From Flammeovirgaceae bacterium UBA976 (lineage in GTDB: Bacteria; Bacteroidota; Bacteroidia; Cytophagales; Cyclobacteriaceae): a stretch of 23,036 nt of DNA. Below are positions 16,026 to 23,036 of the stretch, in pieces. A model generated the notes under the pieces. That model made no database searches. It saw nothing but the letters and a program-made list of their open reading frames with translations, and was not told the origin of the DNA. The position numbers and the translations under genes are program-made. The stretch spans positions 8,413 to 31,448 of the forward strand of contig DBBU01000031.1 in assembly GCA_002292365.1 (NCBI GenBank), written 5' to 3'. Position 1 is the first letter of the stretch. Each line of letters opens with the position of its first letter.

Positions 16026-17234
16026 ATGATTACTGTTGAGGAGGCATTAAAAATAGTACATGCCCATTTGGGTCATTGGGGGACTGAAGAGATTTTTTTA
16101 GATCAGTCTTTAGGGAGAATTCTGCAAGAAGAAATTGTGGCCGACCGAGATTTCCCACCCTTCAATCGAGTGACCATGGACGGCATTGGCTTGAATTTTG
16201 ATCAGTTTGATAAGGGTCAAAGAGTTTTCGAAATCAAAGGGGTAGCACCAGCAGGAGGCCTACAACAAGAGTTGCCAGACCCCTCGTATTGTTTAGAAGT
16301 GATGACGGGGGCCACGGTTCCGATCGGGATAGATGTAGTCGTTCGTTATGAAGATCTTGAAATTATAGAGGGCAAAGCAACAGTCAGATTATCGAGCCTT
16401 AATCGCAACCAAAACATTCATTTTAAAGGCAGTGATCGTCACCAAGGATCGGTCATTCTTTCGCCGGGTAAATGTATTTCTGCAAGTGAAGTAGGCGTCT
16501 GTGCTACGGTGGGTAAAAATAAAATATTGGTAAGTCGTTTACCCAAAACTTTGGTAGTTTCTAGTGGAGATGAGCTGGTAAATATTGACCAAACACCGCT
16601 ATCTCATCAAATACGACGAAGCAATGTCTACAGAATTGCCACGGTTTTGAAAAGTTATCAGATTCAGGCTACGACCATGCACTTGACCGATGATTTTGAT
16701 GAAATCGTCAAAAGATTAGAAAGTGAAATGACTCATTATGATTTGATCTTGCTCAGTGGGGGTGTATCTGCTGGAAAGTTTGATTATTTACCTGAGGCCC
16801 TGTCGGCCATAGGTGTGGAAAAACTCTTCCACAAAGTGAAACAGCGTCCGGGAAAACCTTTTTGGTTTGGAAAAAAAGAAGACAAGCTGGTCTTTGCTTT
16901 TCCTGGAAATCCAGTATCTAGTTTTATGTGTGCCCAGCAATATTTCAAACCTTGGTTGGATCATTCATTGAAGTCCTCTGAGACGCCATTACCTTGGGCT
17001 GAACTGGTTGAAGATGTACATTTCAAACCAGACCTCACTTATTTTTTGGAAGTGAAAATCGTATTTCATTCTTCTGGAAAAATAAAGGCACATCCAGTCA
17101 AGGGTAATGGATCGGGCGACTTGGCTAATTTGGCAGATGCGGATGCTTTTATTCAATTGCCTTCAGGGCGGAGTGACTTTCTTAAGGGTGAGATTTTTCC
17201 CTTTATTGCCTATAGAAATTTAATTCACAGTTAA
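16026..17234 (+). CDS. moeA: Molybdopterin molybdenumtransferase MoeA
   Basis: A 402-residue MoeA, which inserts molybdate into adenylated molybdopterin. Motifs in order: FPPFNRVTMDG (43-53), VMTGATVPIGIDVVVRYED (92-110), SSGDELV (179-185), LLSGGVSAGKFDY (242-254), KQRPGKPFWFG (272-282) and FPGNPVSSF (292-300). The 244-299 part is the MogA-like domain. No separate mogA/moaB, needed to make the adenylated intermediate, lies in this window, so it must be elsewhere. It is cotranscribed with moaA and ends convergently 53 nt from mobA. Confidence 0.95.
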   Translation: MITVEEALKIVHAHLGHWGTEEIFLDQSLGRILQEEIVADRDFPPFNRVTMDGIGLNFDQFDKGQRVFEIKGVAPAGGLQQELPDPSYCLEVMTGATVPIGIDVVVRYEDLEIIEGKATVRLSSLNRNQNIHFKGSDRHQGSVILSPGKCISASEVGVCATVGKNKILVSRLPKTLVVSSGDELVNIDQTPLSHQIRRSNVYRIATVLKSYQIQATTMHLTDDFDEIVKRLESEMTHYDLILLSGGVSAGKFDYLPEALSAIGVEKLFHKVKQRPGKPFWFGKKEDKLVFAFPGNPVSSFMCAQQYFKPWLDHSLKSSETPLPWAELVEDVHFKPDLTYFLEVKIVFHSSGKIKAHPVKGNGSGDLANLADADAFIQLPSGRSDFLKGEIFPFIAYRNLIHS

Positions 17235-17287
17235 GGCAGCCATGAGTAAAAATTGCATGGATTTAGAATATCAATAGGTTTTTTACC

Positions 17288-18406
17288 TTAGGTCCTAACA
17301 ACTTTCAATTCTTCGGGAGTATTCACATTGCGCAGGGCATCCACATTACTTATCGGTAATTCCTTGATATCACTATTGATTAATACTTTTCTGGGACATG
17401 AATATCCATGGGCCAAAAATTGCAAAAGGATTGGATAGGCCCTTGGTTCCCATAAAGTCAATAAAGGCTCTGGAAAGCCCGTTTCTGGATTATGAAAACA
17501 GGTGGCCATTTTGGATTTATCACGGTTTGCTATTAAGGTCTTTAATGTAGTGGCATCCAACAAGGGAAGATCAGTGGCGACAACGAGCCAAGCACTATTG
17601 GGATCTTGCTTGAACGCGGAAAGAATACCCCCATAAGGGCCTAAATTTAAAAAAGCATCAGGAATGATCGAATATTGCGTCTGGAAATTGATCGATTCAT
17701 TTTGAACCGATAAATAAGTTTGCGAACAAAAGCCATTCAAGAGGTCAGCCAGGTACTCGCGATGTGCTTTTCCGTGATAGTTGATAGCACCTTTATCATG
17801 CCCCATTCGGGTACTGTTACCTCCAGCCAAAACAAGTCCTTTAATAGGTATCGAATAGGCATCAATGATATTTTTAATCACCTTTCCTATACCGGTTACA
17901 TCTTTGATGGAAAGCAGGGGAATGTCTTCATGATTTTTGATGTGAGTTTTAAGAAAGGGGAAAAGCTCTTCGACTCCTTCATCTAGGATAAAAAGTTTCA
18001 CATCAGAAAGGCGGTCTAATTTTTTCTCAAGTGAGGCCTTCTTTTGCTCGTTGATAATTACCATTTGACTTTCACCTAAAAAATGGTTGCCATTAATCAG
18101 CACCAAGTCACAATCGTTGAACAATACTCTAAAATGACTAGCCATGTAATCGTGCTCAAAACGCACACCGTGTTGACCTATCAGATCCGTGTAGGTTGTC
18201 CTAAAGGCTGAAGCAGCCATTTCGTTTTGGTGAGAGGCATCAGCATACCCTAGGCCATATTCAGTTTTTAAATGGGTGGCTAACTGCTCACTTAAATTTT
18301 GAATGACATTACAGGGGGCACCAATGAGGGCCAACTCCTGCTGACCGAATGCACCCCCTTTGGGTTTGGTTAAAAGAGCATGTTTCTTATGCGATTTTGA
18401 AGTCAT
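17288..18406 (-). CDS. mobA: Molybdenum cofactor nucleotidyltransferase MobA with extra N-terminal domain
   Basis: A 372-residue two-part protein. Residues 189-370 are MobA: LVLAGGNSTRMGHDKG (191-206) binds nucleotide and ATDLPLL (277-283, Asp279) the metal. It attaches GMP (or CMP) to Mo-molybdopterin. Residues 1-183 form a separate domain (KHALLTKPKGG, then ELALIGAPCN) whose layout recalls MobB, but no P-loop is visible. The ATG at 18406 is chosen because AGGTGG lies 5 nt upstream; an upstream in-frame start at 18481 lies deep inside moaC. The gene overlaps the end of moaC by 20 nt, so the two are coupled. Confidence 0.85.
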   Translation of the reverse strand: MTSKSHKKHALLTKPKGGAFGQQELALIGAPCNVIQNLSEQLATHLKTEYGLGYADASHQNEMAASAFRTTYTDLIGQHGVRFEHDYMASHFRVLFNDCDLVLINGNHFLGESQMVIINEQKKASLEKKLDRLSDVKLFILDEGVEELFPFLKTHIKNHEDIPLLSIKDVTGIGKVIKNIIDAYSIPIKGLVLAGGNSTRMGHDKGAINYHGKAHREYLADLLNGFCSQTYLSVQNESINFQTQYSIIPDAFLNLGPYGGILSAFKQDPNSAWLVVATDLPLLDATTLKTLIANRDKSKMATCFHNPETGFPEPLLTLWEPRAYPILLQFLAHGYSCPRKVLINSDIKELPISNVDALRNVNTPEELKVVRT

Positions 18407-18866
18407 TTTTTCCACCTGTTTTTTCGAGTAATCGTGTTTCTTTGATAAGGATATGATGAGAAAAGCCTTTGCACATATCATAAATGGTAAGGGCAGCGAT
18501 TGATGCTCCTGTCAGTGCTTCCATTTCCACCCCTGTTTTCCCAGAGGTCTTAACCGTGCAAATGATTTCTACTTCTTGGCTATCATTAAGTTCAATAGTC
18601 ACTGTACAGCTGTCAAGGCCAAGGGGATGACACAAGGGAATCAGCTCACTGGTTTTTTTAGAAGCCATGATCCCAGCCAATATGGCGGTTTGAAATACAG
18701 GCCCCTTCTTCGTGTGAATTTCATCTTTTTGGAATTGTTCCTGAATTTCGGGAGCCAAAATGACCATTGAACGAGCGATGGCTATGCGATGGGACACCCC
18801 CTTATCCGAAACATCCACCATGGTAGGTTCTCCATTTTTGGTGAGATGCGAAAAATTTTTTTTCAT
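18387..18866 (-). CDS. moaC: Cyclic pyranopterin monophosphate synthase MoaC
   Basis: A 159-residue MoaC, which converts MoaA's product into cyclic pyranopterin monophosphate. Marks: MVDVSDKGVSHRIA (16-29), KKGPVFQTA with Lys53 (53-61), LIPLCHPL with His80 (75-82), GVEMEALTGAS (112-122) and YDMCKG with Asp130 and Lys133; these match the E. coli essential residues Lys51, His77, Asp128 and Lys131 with a shift of two or three. It is first in the moaC-mobA pair and divergent from the MoeB-like gene across 81 nt. Confidence 0.95.
   Translation of the reverse strand: MKKNFSHLTKNGEPTMVDVSDKGVSHRIAIARSMVILAPEIQEQFQKDEIHTKKGPVFQTAILAGIMASKKTSELIPLCHPLGLDSCTVTIELNDSQEVEIICTVKTSGKTGVEMEALTGASIAALTIYDMCKGFSHHILIKETRLLEKTGGKNDFKIA
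18412..18417 (-). promoter_or_regulatory. Shine-Dalgarno AGGTGG fixing the mobA start
   Basis: AGGTGG on the minus strand, inside the moaC Thr-Gly-Gly codons, stands 5 nt before the ATG at 18406. This favours the 372-residue mobA start over the longer one. Confidence 0.6.
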
Positions 18867-18947
18867 TTTTTATGTTTTTTGTGACTAAATTATGGGTAAT
18901 ATACAAAACCATTTCAAGTTTTTAATCAGGACTAATATTACTTTAAG

Positions 18948-20096
18948 GTGGCATTATCAAATCAAGAGAAACTACGCTACAGTCGGCATTTGAATTTACC
19001 AGACTTCGGCATACCTACACAAGAAAAATTAAAAAAAGCAAAAGTATTGGTAGTGGGTACGGGAGGATTAGGCGCACCCCTGCTGCAATATTTGACAGCC
19101 GTGGGTGTGGGCACCATTGGCGTGGTCGATTTTGACGTCATTGATGAGAGTAATTTGCAGCGGCAAGTACTTTTTGGAATGGAAGATGTAGGGAAACCTA
19201 AAACGGCGGTAGCCATAACCAAACTACGTGCGCAAAACCCATTTGTACATTTTATTGAGTATAATTTAAAATTAGATGCCTCTAACGCCTTAGACATTAT
19301 CAGTAATTACGATGTAGTAGCCGATGGTACGGATAATTTCCCTACGCGATATCTTGTAAATGACGCCTGCGTTTTGATGGGGAAGCCCAATGTTTATGCC
19401 TCTATATATCGGTTTGAAGGACAAGTCAGTGTCTTTAATTGGGTGAATAAGGAGGGTATATTAGGACCTAATTATAGAGATGTATTTTCGAAGCCTCCGC
19501 CCCCAGGCATGATACCTAATTGCGCAGAAGGAGGAGTTTTGGGCGTATTGCCTGGGATCATAGGATCCATTCAAGCCTCTGAAGTGATTAAAGTAATTAC
19601 GGGTATGGGCGTCTCTTTATCTGGCAAACTTTTTCTGATGGATGTCCTTGACTTTTCAAATCGGACCCTGAACATCAAAAGAGACCCAAAAAACCCACTG
19701 AATGGCGAAACACCCACAATCAAGGCATTGATTGATTATGAGTCCTTTTGTGGGATCACCAATGATTCGAATGACCTGATTGATCTGTCGCCCATAGAAC
19801 TCGCCCGATGGCGACGAGAAGGCCAGGATTTTCAATTGATTGATGTCAGAGAAGCTTACGAATTTGAGGTGGGTAATATTGGTGGGCAAGGGATGCCTTT
19901 GGGAGAATTGGCCGCATCTGTGAACTTGATCGATAAAAATAGACCAGTTGTTTTCTTATGTAAATCAGGGAAAAGAAGTGCACAAGCCATCGAAATAATA
20001 ACTTCCCTCGCAGCAGGTTACTCCAACCTGAGACACTTGAAGGGAGGTCTGCTGTCCTGGAAAGAAGAAGTTGATGCTGATTTACTCTTGATATGA
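18948..20096 (+). CDS. moeZ: MoeB/MoeZ-type adenylyltransferase-sulfurtransferase (E1-rhodanese fusion)
   Basis: A 382-residue two-domain protein. The N-terminal ThiF/MoeB domain has GTGGLG (37-42) for ATP, SNLQRQ (68-73), DGTDNF (126-131) and Cys192 in NCAEGGVLG. The C-terminal rhodanese domain (about 275-380) has active-site Cys338 in FLCKSGKRS. It would adenylate the Gly-Gly of MoaD and then supply sulfur through the rhodanese persulfide. The Cys-x-x-Cys pairs that bind zinc in E. coli MoeB are absent (NYRDVF at 175-180; a lone Cys268). The start is GTG at 18948, chosen from the conserved ALSNQEKLRYSRHL opening. It may serve both MoaD proteins in the window. Confidence 0.88.
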   Translation: MALSNQEKLRYSRHLNLPDFGIPTQEKLKKAKVLVVGTGGLGAPLLQYLTAVGVGTIGVVDFDVIDESNLQRQVLFGMEDVGKPKTAVAITKLRAQNPFVHFIEYNLKLDASNALDIISNYDVVADGTDNFPTRYLVNDACVLMGKPNVYASIYRFEGQVSVFNWVNKEGILGPNYRDVFSKPPPPGMIPNCAEGGVLGVLPGIIGSIQASEVIKVITGMGVSLSGKLFLMDVLDFSNRTLNIKRDPKNPLNGETPTIKALIDYESFCGITNDSNDLIDLSPIELARWRREGQDFQLIDVREAYEFEVGNIGGQGMPLGELAASVNLIDKNRPVVFLCKSGKRSAQAIEIITSLAAGYSNLRHLKGGLLSWKEEVDADLLLI

Positions 20097-21110
20097 TTAC
20101 TGATACTGATTCTTGAATTTGATGATTTCACTCATGATGGCCAAGGCAATTTCTTTAGCAGATTTGGCATGAATAGGGACACCGATAGGTGCTTGAATTT
20201 TCGAAATTAAATCTTGAGAAACTCCTTTTTTGGTCAACCGATCTATTCTTTTCTGATGGGTCTTTTTACTGCCTAAAGCACCAATATAGGCTACTTTGGA
20301 GGGGAGTAATATTTCTAAAGCATTGTCATCTATTTTGGGATCGTGAGAAAGAATGGCACAAAAGGTATAGGCGTCTAATTTTAACTGATGCAGCACTTCT
20401 GAGGGGTAAGCCTCAAAAATTTGAGTGGGCTCGGTATCAAAATACATATTTTTTGCGAAATAACCTCTGGGGTCAATCACAATGGTTTCGAAACCATGCA
20501 TATATGCCATGCTCACCAAGTCTACGGTAATATGCGCAACTCCAATGATAAGTAAGGTAGGCTTTCGAGCAAACACTTGAATAAAATAACTACGCCCCGC
20601 GAAGGTGAGGGTCTTGTGAGATCTTTCCTCCAAAGCCACTTGGGCTTCTTTGATTAATATCGGAGGAAGTGGTGTGCCCGTTACCGATCCATTTTCTTCA
20701 ATTAACCAATTTTCATTTTTATTTAAATCAGAAATTAAAAGACAGGATTGATTGGATTGCCTATTTTTTAATAAAAAGTGCCAAACCGTATTTGATGAAA
20801 AGTCAACCGCTTGCAAATAAACTTCAATACTGCCTCCGCAAGACAACCCAACAGACCAGGCTTCTTCATCACTGACTCCAAAAGAAAGTTTTTCTGCCGC
20901 ATGCTTATCAAAAAGAGCTTGCGCTTTCTTGACTACCGCACCCTCCACACAACCACCACTCACAGAACCTGACATTTTTTGATTTTCATTAATAACCATC
21001 ATAGACCCTACGGGTCGAGGAGAGGAGCCCCAAGTTTTCACAACGCGGGCAAGGACCAACACGGCCCCATTTTGACTCCATTCATCAATGATTTGATTAA
21101 AATTTTTCAT
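20097..21110 (-). CDS. XdhC/CoxI family Moco-insertion protein
   Basis: A 337-residue XdhC-type protein. In XdhC systems it binds Moco, promotes exchange of the terminal oxo ligand for sulfido together with a cysteine desulfurase, and delivers it to xanthine-dehydrogenase-family enzymes. The XdhC N-terminal motifs are GSSPRPVGSMMV (28-39), SGGCVEG with Cys54 (51-57) and LSCGGSIEV with Cys91 (89-97). The C-terminal Rossmann-like domain has IDPRGYFA and YIGALGSKKTH. The gene ends exactly against the moeZ stop codon (tail to tail) and starts 61 nt from the divergent membrane-protein gene. No Mo-hydroxylase is in the window, so its client lies elsewhere. Confidence 0.9.
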   Translation of the reverse strand: MKNFNQIIDEWSQNGAVLVLARVVKTWGSSPRPVGSMMVINENQKMSGSVSGGCVEGAVVKKAQALFDKHAAEKLSFGVSDEEAWSVGLSCGGSIEVYLQAVDFSSNTVWHFLLKNRQSNQSCLLISDLNKNENWLIEENGSVTGTPLPPILIKEAQVALEERSHKTLTFAGRSYFIQVFARKPTLLIIGVAHITVDLVSMAYMHGFETIVIDPRGYFAKNMYFDTEPTQIFEAYPSEVLHQLKLDAYTFCAILSHDPKIDDNALEILLPSKVAYIGALGSKKTHQKRIDRLTKKGVSQDLISKIQAPIGVPIHAKSAKEIALAIMSEIIKFKNQYQ

Positions 21111-21171
21111 AATTAAATTAATTCCAATTAGGATTTAAGTTTTTTATTGACGTATCTTTAAAATTAGTCAT

Positions 21172-21609
21172 ATGTCTAGTAATTGCAACTGTCACCCCTC
21201 AAAAAACGTCAATAAAGCAAGTAGTGCTTCCGTACTTAGTACTTTTTTATTGATCATTCTGCCCAAATGTCCATTTTGTATTATGGCATATTCTAGTGCG
21301 ATTACGATTTGTGGAGGTCCTGATATGTACTTAATGTCCAATAATTGGGTTTCTTTTGTCCCTCTCGCCCTAGCATTATTTATAAATGTAATGCTCTTAC
21401 TTAATTGGAGAGGTCGGCGTACTTTTAATGCACTTCTGGTTTCCCTTGTGGGATTTAGCTTGATATTGATGACCCACCAACTTATCTTATCATCTGGCTT
21501 TTATAACTTGGGTGCAATGTTGTTGTTCATGAGTATTTGGTTAAATGGCAGTTTTATCTATCTACTAAGTAGTATAAGGAGTAAACTGCGTCCTGGTATT
21601 TTAAATTGA
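21172..21609 (+). CDS. Cys-rich four-helix membrane protein, unknown function
   Basis: A 145-residue protein with four predicted membrane helices (about 18-40, 59-78, 85-104 and 110-132). The cytoplasm-facing N-terminus carries Cys5, Cys7 and His8. The first helix ends with PKCPFC (Cys33, Cys36) and Cys47 follows in the next loop. Cys pairs at a helix end recall MerC/MerT-like metal transporters, and also thiol-redox membrane proteins; I cannot assign a family. Its stop overlaps the TTG start of the downstream MoaD-like gene (TTGA), so the two are made together. The short 61-nt divergent region before it contains an AT-only dyad (21111-21123) of doubtful meaning. Confidence 0.7.
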   Translation: MSSNCNCHPSKNVNKASSASVLSTFLLIILPKCPFCIMAYSSAITICGGPDMYLMSNNWVSFVPLALALFINVMLLLNWRGRRTFNALLVSLVGFSLILMTHQLILSSGFYNLGAMLLFMSIWLNGSFIYLLSSIRSKLRPGILN

Positions 21610-21878
21610 TAAAAGTAAAATTCACATCTGCATTAAAGCAATTTTTTCCTGATCTGAGCGCACAGGAATTAGAGGGGGCCTCTATCAAAGAGATCATATC
21701 GTCGATCGAATCTATTTATCCGGGCATGCAAGATTATTTATTAGAAGAGGACGGGAGTCTCAGAAAGCATGTAAATATTTTTGTTCGTGACGAAATGATG
21801 GTTGATCGCCATAGATTGTCAGATACCTTGACCGATGGAGATGAGGTGTTGATTTTCCAAGCTTTGTCAGGGGGTTGA
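21606..21878 (+). CDS. MoaD/ThiS-like ubiquitin-fold protein
   Basis: A 90-residue protein ending in FQALSGG. It opens with a beta-grasp pattern (IKVKFTSALKQFF), has an acidic middle (IKEIISSIESIYPG), and ends with LTDGDEVLIFQALSGG like MoaD. The terminal Gly-Gly is the site of adenylation by an E1, so it should be a sulfur carrier or a small modifier. It differs clearly from the Moco-operon MoaD (80 residues, ending PPVSGG). No ATG fits before the beta-grasp start; TTG at 21606 overlapping the upstream TGA is the likely initiation codon. The next gene overlaps by 1 nt. Its partner protein and pathway are unknown. Confidence 0.82.
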   Translation: MIKVKFTSALKQFFPDLSAQELEGASIKEIISSIESIYPGMQDYLLEEDGSLRKHVNIFVRDEMMVDRHRLSDTLTDGDEVLIFQALSGG

Positions 21879-22954
21879 TGCAGGTATTAATAGGAACTTC
21901 GAAAGGCCTAATGGTGTATGAAATTCTGCAAGATACGGCACCGAAAGAATTGGATATTCATTTTTTGGGATTTTCAGTAAACATGATTTTTGTAGATAAG
22001 CGGAGCCATAGATGGTGGGTGGGCATTGCACACCGTCATTGGGGACAGAAAGTCCATTACTCTGATGATCAAGGGGCTTCTTGGGAAGAAGCCAAACTAC
22101 CTTCATACCAAGGGTTTAAAATGATCAACGGAGCCCCTGCCAAACTTAATGAAATTTGGAGCATGCAGCATGGGGGCGCTGATTCAGAAAGACTATGGCT
22201 TGGCACAGAGCCAGGAGGCTTATTTTCAAGTACCAATGGTGGGGCCACATTTGAGCTAAATGAACCGCTATGGGACCATACGAGCAGGCAAAAAGAAGGT
22301 AAATGGTTTGGGGCCGGTAGCGATTTCCCATTTATTCATTCTATAGAAATAAATCCACATAATTCCAGTCATTTATATGTTGCCATTAGCTGTGCAGGTA
22401 TTTTTGAATCGATGGATAACGGGGCTTCTTGGCGGCCTAGGAATAAAGGATTACTGGCAACTTACTTGCCTAACCCCAATGTGGAGGTTGGTCAAGATCC
22501 GCATCAGTTCCTGATGAATCCAGAAGCCCCCAATGTACTTTGGCAGCAAAATCATTGTGGTATTTATTTTACCAAAAATGGAGGAAAATTGTGGACCGAA
22601 GTTTTTTTGAAAAAGGGAATATCCAGTTATGGTTTTTCGTTGGCGATAGATGAAAAAAACCCAGCCAGAAGTTGGGTTATTCCAGTGGAGAGTGACCAGC
22701 GCCGGGTGGCACCTGATTTGAAATTAGAAGTTTTTGAGACCACTAATTTTGGACAGTCATGGAAAAGTGTCAGTAAAGGGTTACCAATTACCCATACATT
22801 TGATATTGTGCTTAGAAAAAGTTTTAAGCGCAAGGGAAATCTCATGATTTTTGGAACGACAAATGGAAATTTATTTTACAGTTTGGAGGAAACACCCTAT
22901 TGGCAACTCATCTCATCCCACTTAACCAAGGTTAACGCCGTTTGCATCGTTTGA
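21878..22954 (+). CDS. Cytoplasmic Asp-box (BNR/sialidase-like) beta-propeller protein
   Basis: A 358-residue protein with five Asp-box repeats: SDDQGASW (62-69), STNGGATF (118-125), SMDNGASW (178-185), TKNGGKLW (232-239) and TTNFGQSW (288-295). These mark a six-bladed sialidase-like propeller. No signal peptide or membrane segment is visible, so it should stay in the cytoplasm, unlike true sialidases, and the FRIP arginine motif is not seen. Conserved-looking His and Trp patches (IAHRHWGQ, QQNHCG) could form a site. The ATG at 21878 is preferred; it overlaps the MoaD-like stop as TGATG, indicating a functional pair. A glycosidase label would be misleading. Confidence 0.8.
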   Translation: MQVLIGTSKGLMVYEILQDTAPKELDIHFLGFSVNMIFVDKRSHRWWVGIAHRHWGQKVHYSDDQGASWEEAKLPSYQGFKMINGAPAKLNEIWSMQHGGADSERLWLGTEPGGLFSSTNGGATFELNEPLWDHTSRQKEGKWFGAGSDFPFIHSIEINPHNSSHLYVAISCAGIFESMDNGASWRPRNKGLLATYLPNPNVEVGQDPHQFLMNPEAPNVLWQQNHCGIYFTKNGGKLWTEVFLKKGISSYGFSLAIDEKNPARSWVIPVESDQRRVAPDLKLEVFETTNFGQSWKSVSKGLPITHTFDIVLRKSFKRKGNLMIFGTTNGNLFYSLEETPYWQLISSHLTKVNAVCIV

Positions 22955-23036
22955 GCGAAATTATTTTCTCGCATTATTTTGTTTTAGAAAAAAAATCAGC
23001 TAACTTTTTATTTCGTTTCGTTATATAATTTCTAAA

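Noticed and set aside
21111..21123. Dyad AATTAAATTAATT between xdhC and the membrane-protein gene
   Set aside because: Made only of A and T in an AT-rich spacer; expected often by chance.
22955..23036. Terminator search after the propeller gene
   Set aside because: A GCGA/TCGC stem of 4 bp followed by T-rich sequence is too weak to call.

Overview
The window looks like chromosomal DNA of a Bacteroidota bacterium, most likely a Cytophagales/Cyclobacteriaceae-type organism. This is inferred from moderate-to-low GC, AT-rich leaders with few Shine-Dalgarno sites, TAnnTTTG-like promoter boxes and the character of the protein families; no rRNA or marker gene confirms it. There is no tRNA, rRNA, CRISPR array, insertion sequence or phage gene.

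Left part (1-6936, all minus strand): a secreted M20/AbgB-like amidohydrolase and a secreted gamma-glutamyltransferase-like enzyme lead into a tightly packed glycosyltransferase operon. That operon holds a DPM1-like GT2, a processive cellulose-synthase-like GT2, a multispanning GT-C/GT87-like transferase and a lipoprotein cut by the window edge. Junctions are 0-17 nt apart or overlapping, which suggests one pathway building or exporting a lipid-linked or surface glycan.

Middle part (7162-12654): a YbiT-type ABC-F ATPase, then an SLC13/DASS anion transporter preceded by a possible 41-codon leader ORF and a 17-bp dyad. About 2 kb of gene-poor DNA follows. It contains a strong hairpin, a minus-strand 38-codon ORF with a good Shine-Dalgarno site, and one secreted DUF1566/Lcl-like protein.

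Right part (12655-21110): a molybdenum-cofactor (Moco) cluster arranged in alternating strands: sufS-sufU-moaD-moaE (minus), moaA-moeA (plus), moaC-mobA (minus), a MoeB-rhodanese fusion (plus) and xdhC (minus). It covers cyclic pyranopterin synthesis (MoaA, MoaC), sulfur mobilisation (SufS, SufU), MoaD activation (MoeZ-type), molybdopterin synthase (MoaD/MoaE), Mo insertion (MoeA), nucleotide attachment (MobA) and delivery to xanthine-dehydrogenase-family enzymes (XdhC). No mogA/moaB, molybdate transporter or Mo-enzyme is in the window.

The last plus-strand unit (21172-22954) is the least understood. A small Cys-rich four-helix membrane protein is translationally coupled to a second MoaD/ThiS-like protein ending in Gly-Gly, which is coupled to a cytoplasmic Asp-box beta-propeller. 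This trio beside a MoaD-activating E1 is the best candidate for an undescribed system, either a sulfur carrier or a ubiquitin-like modifier.
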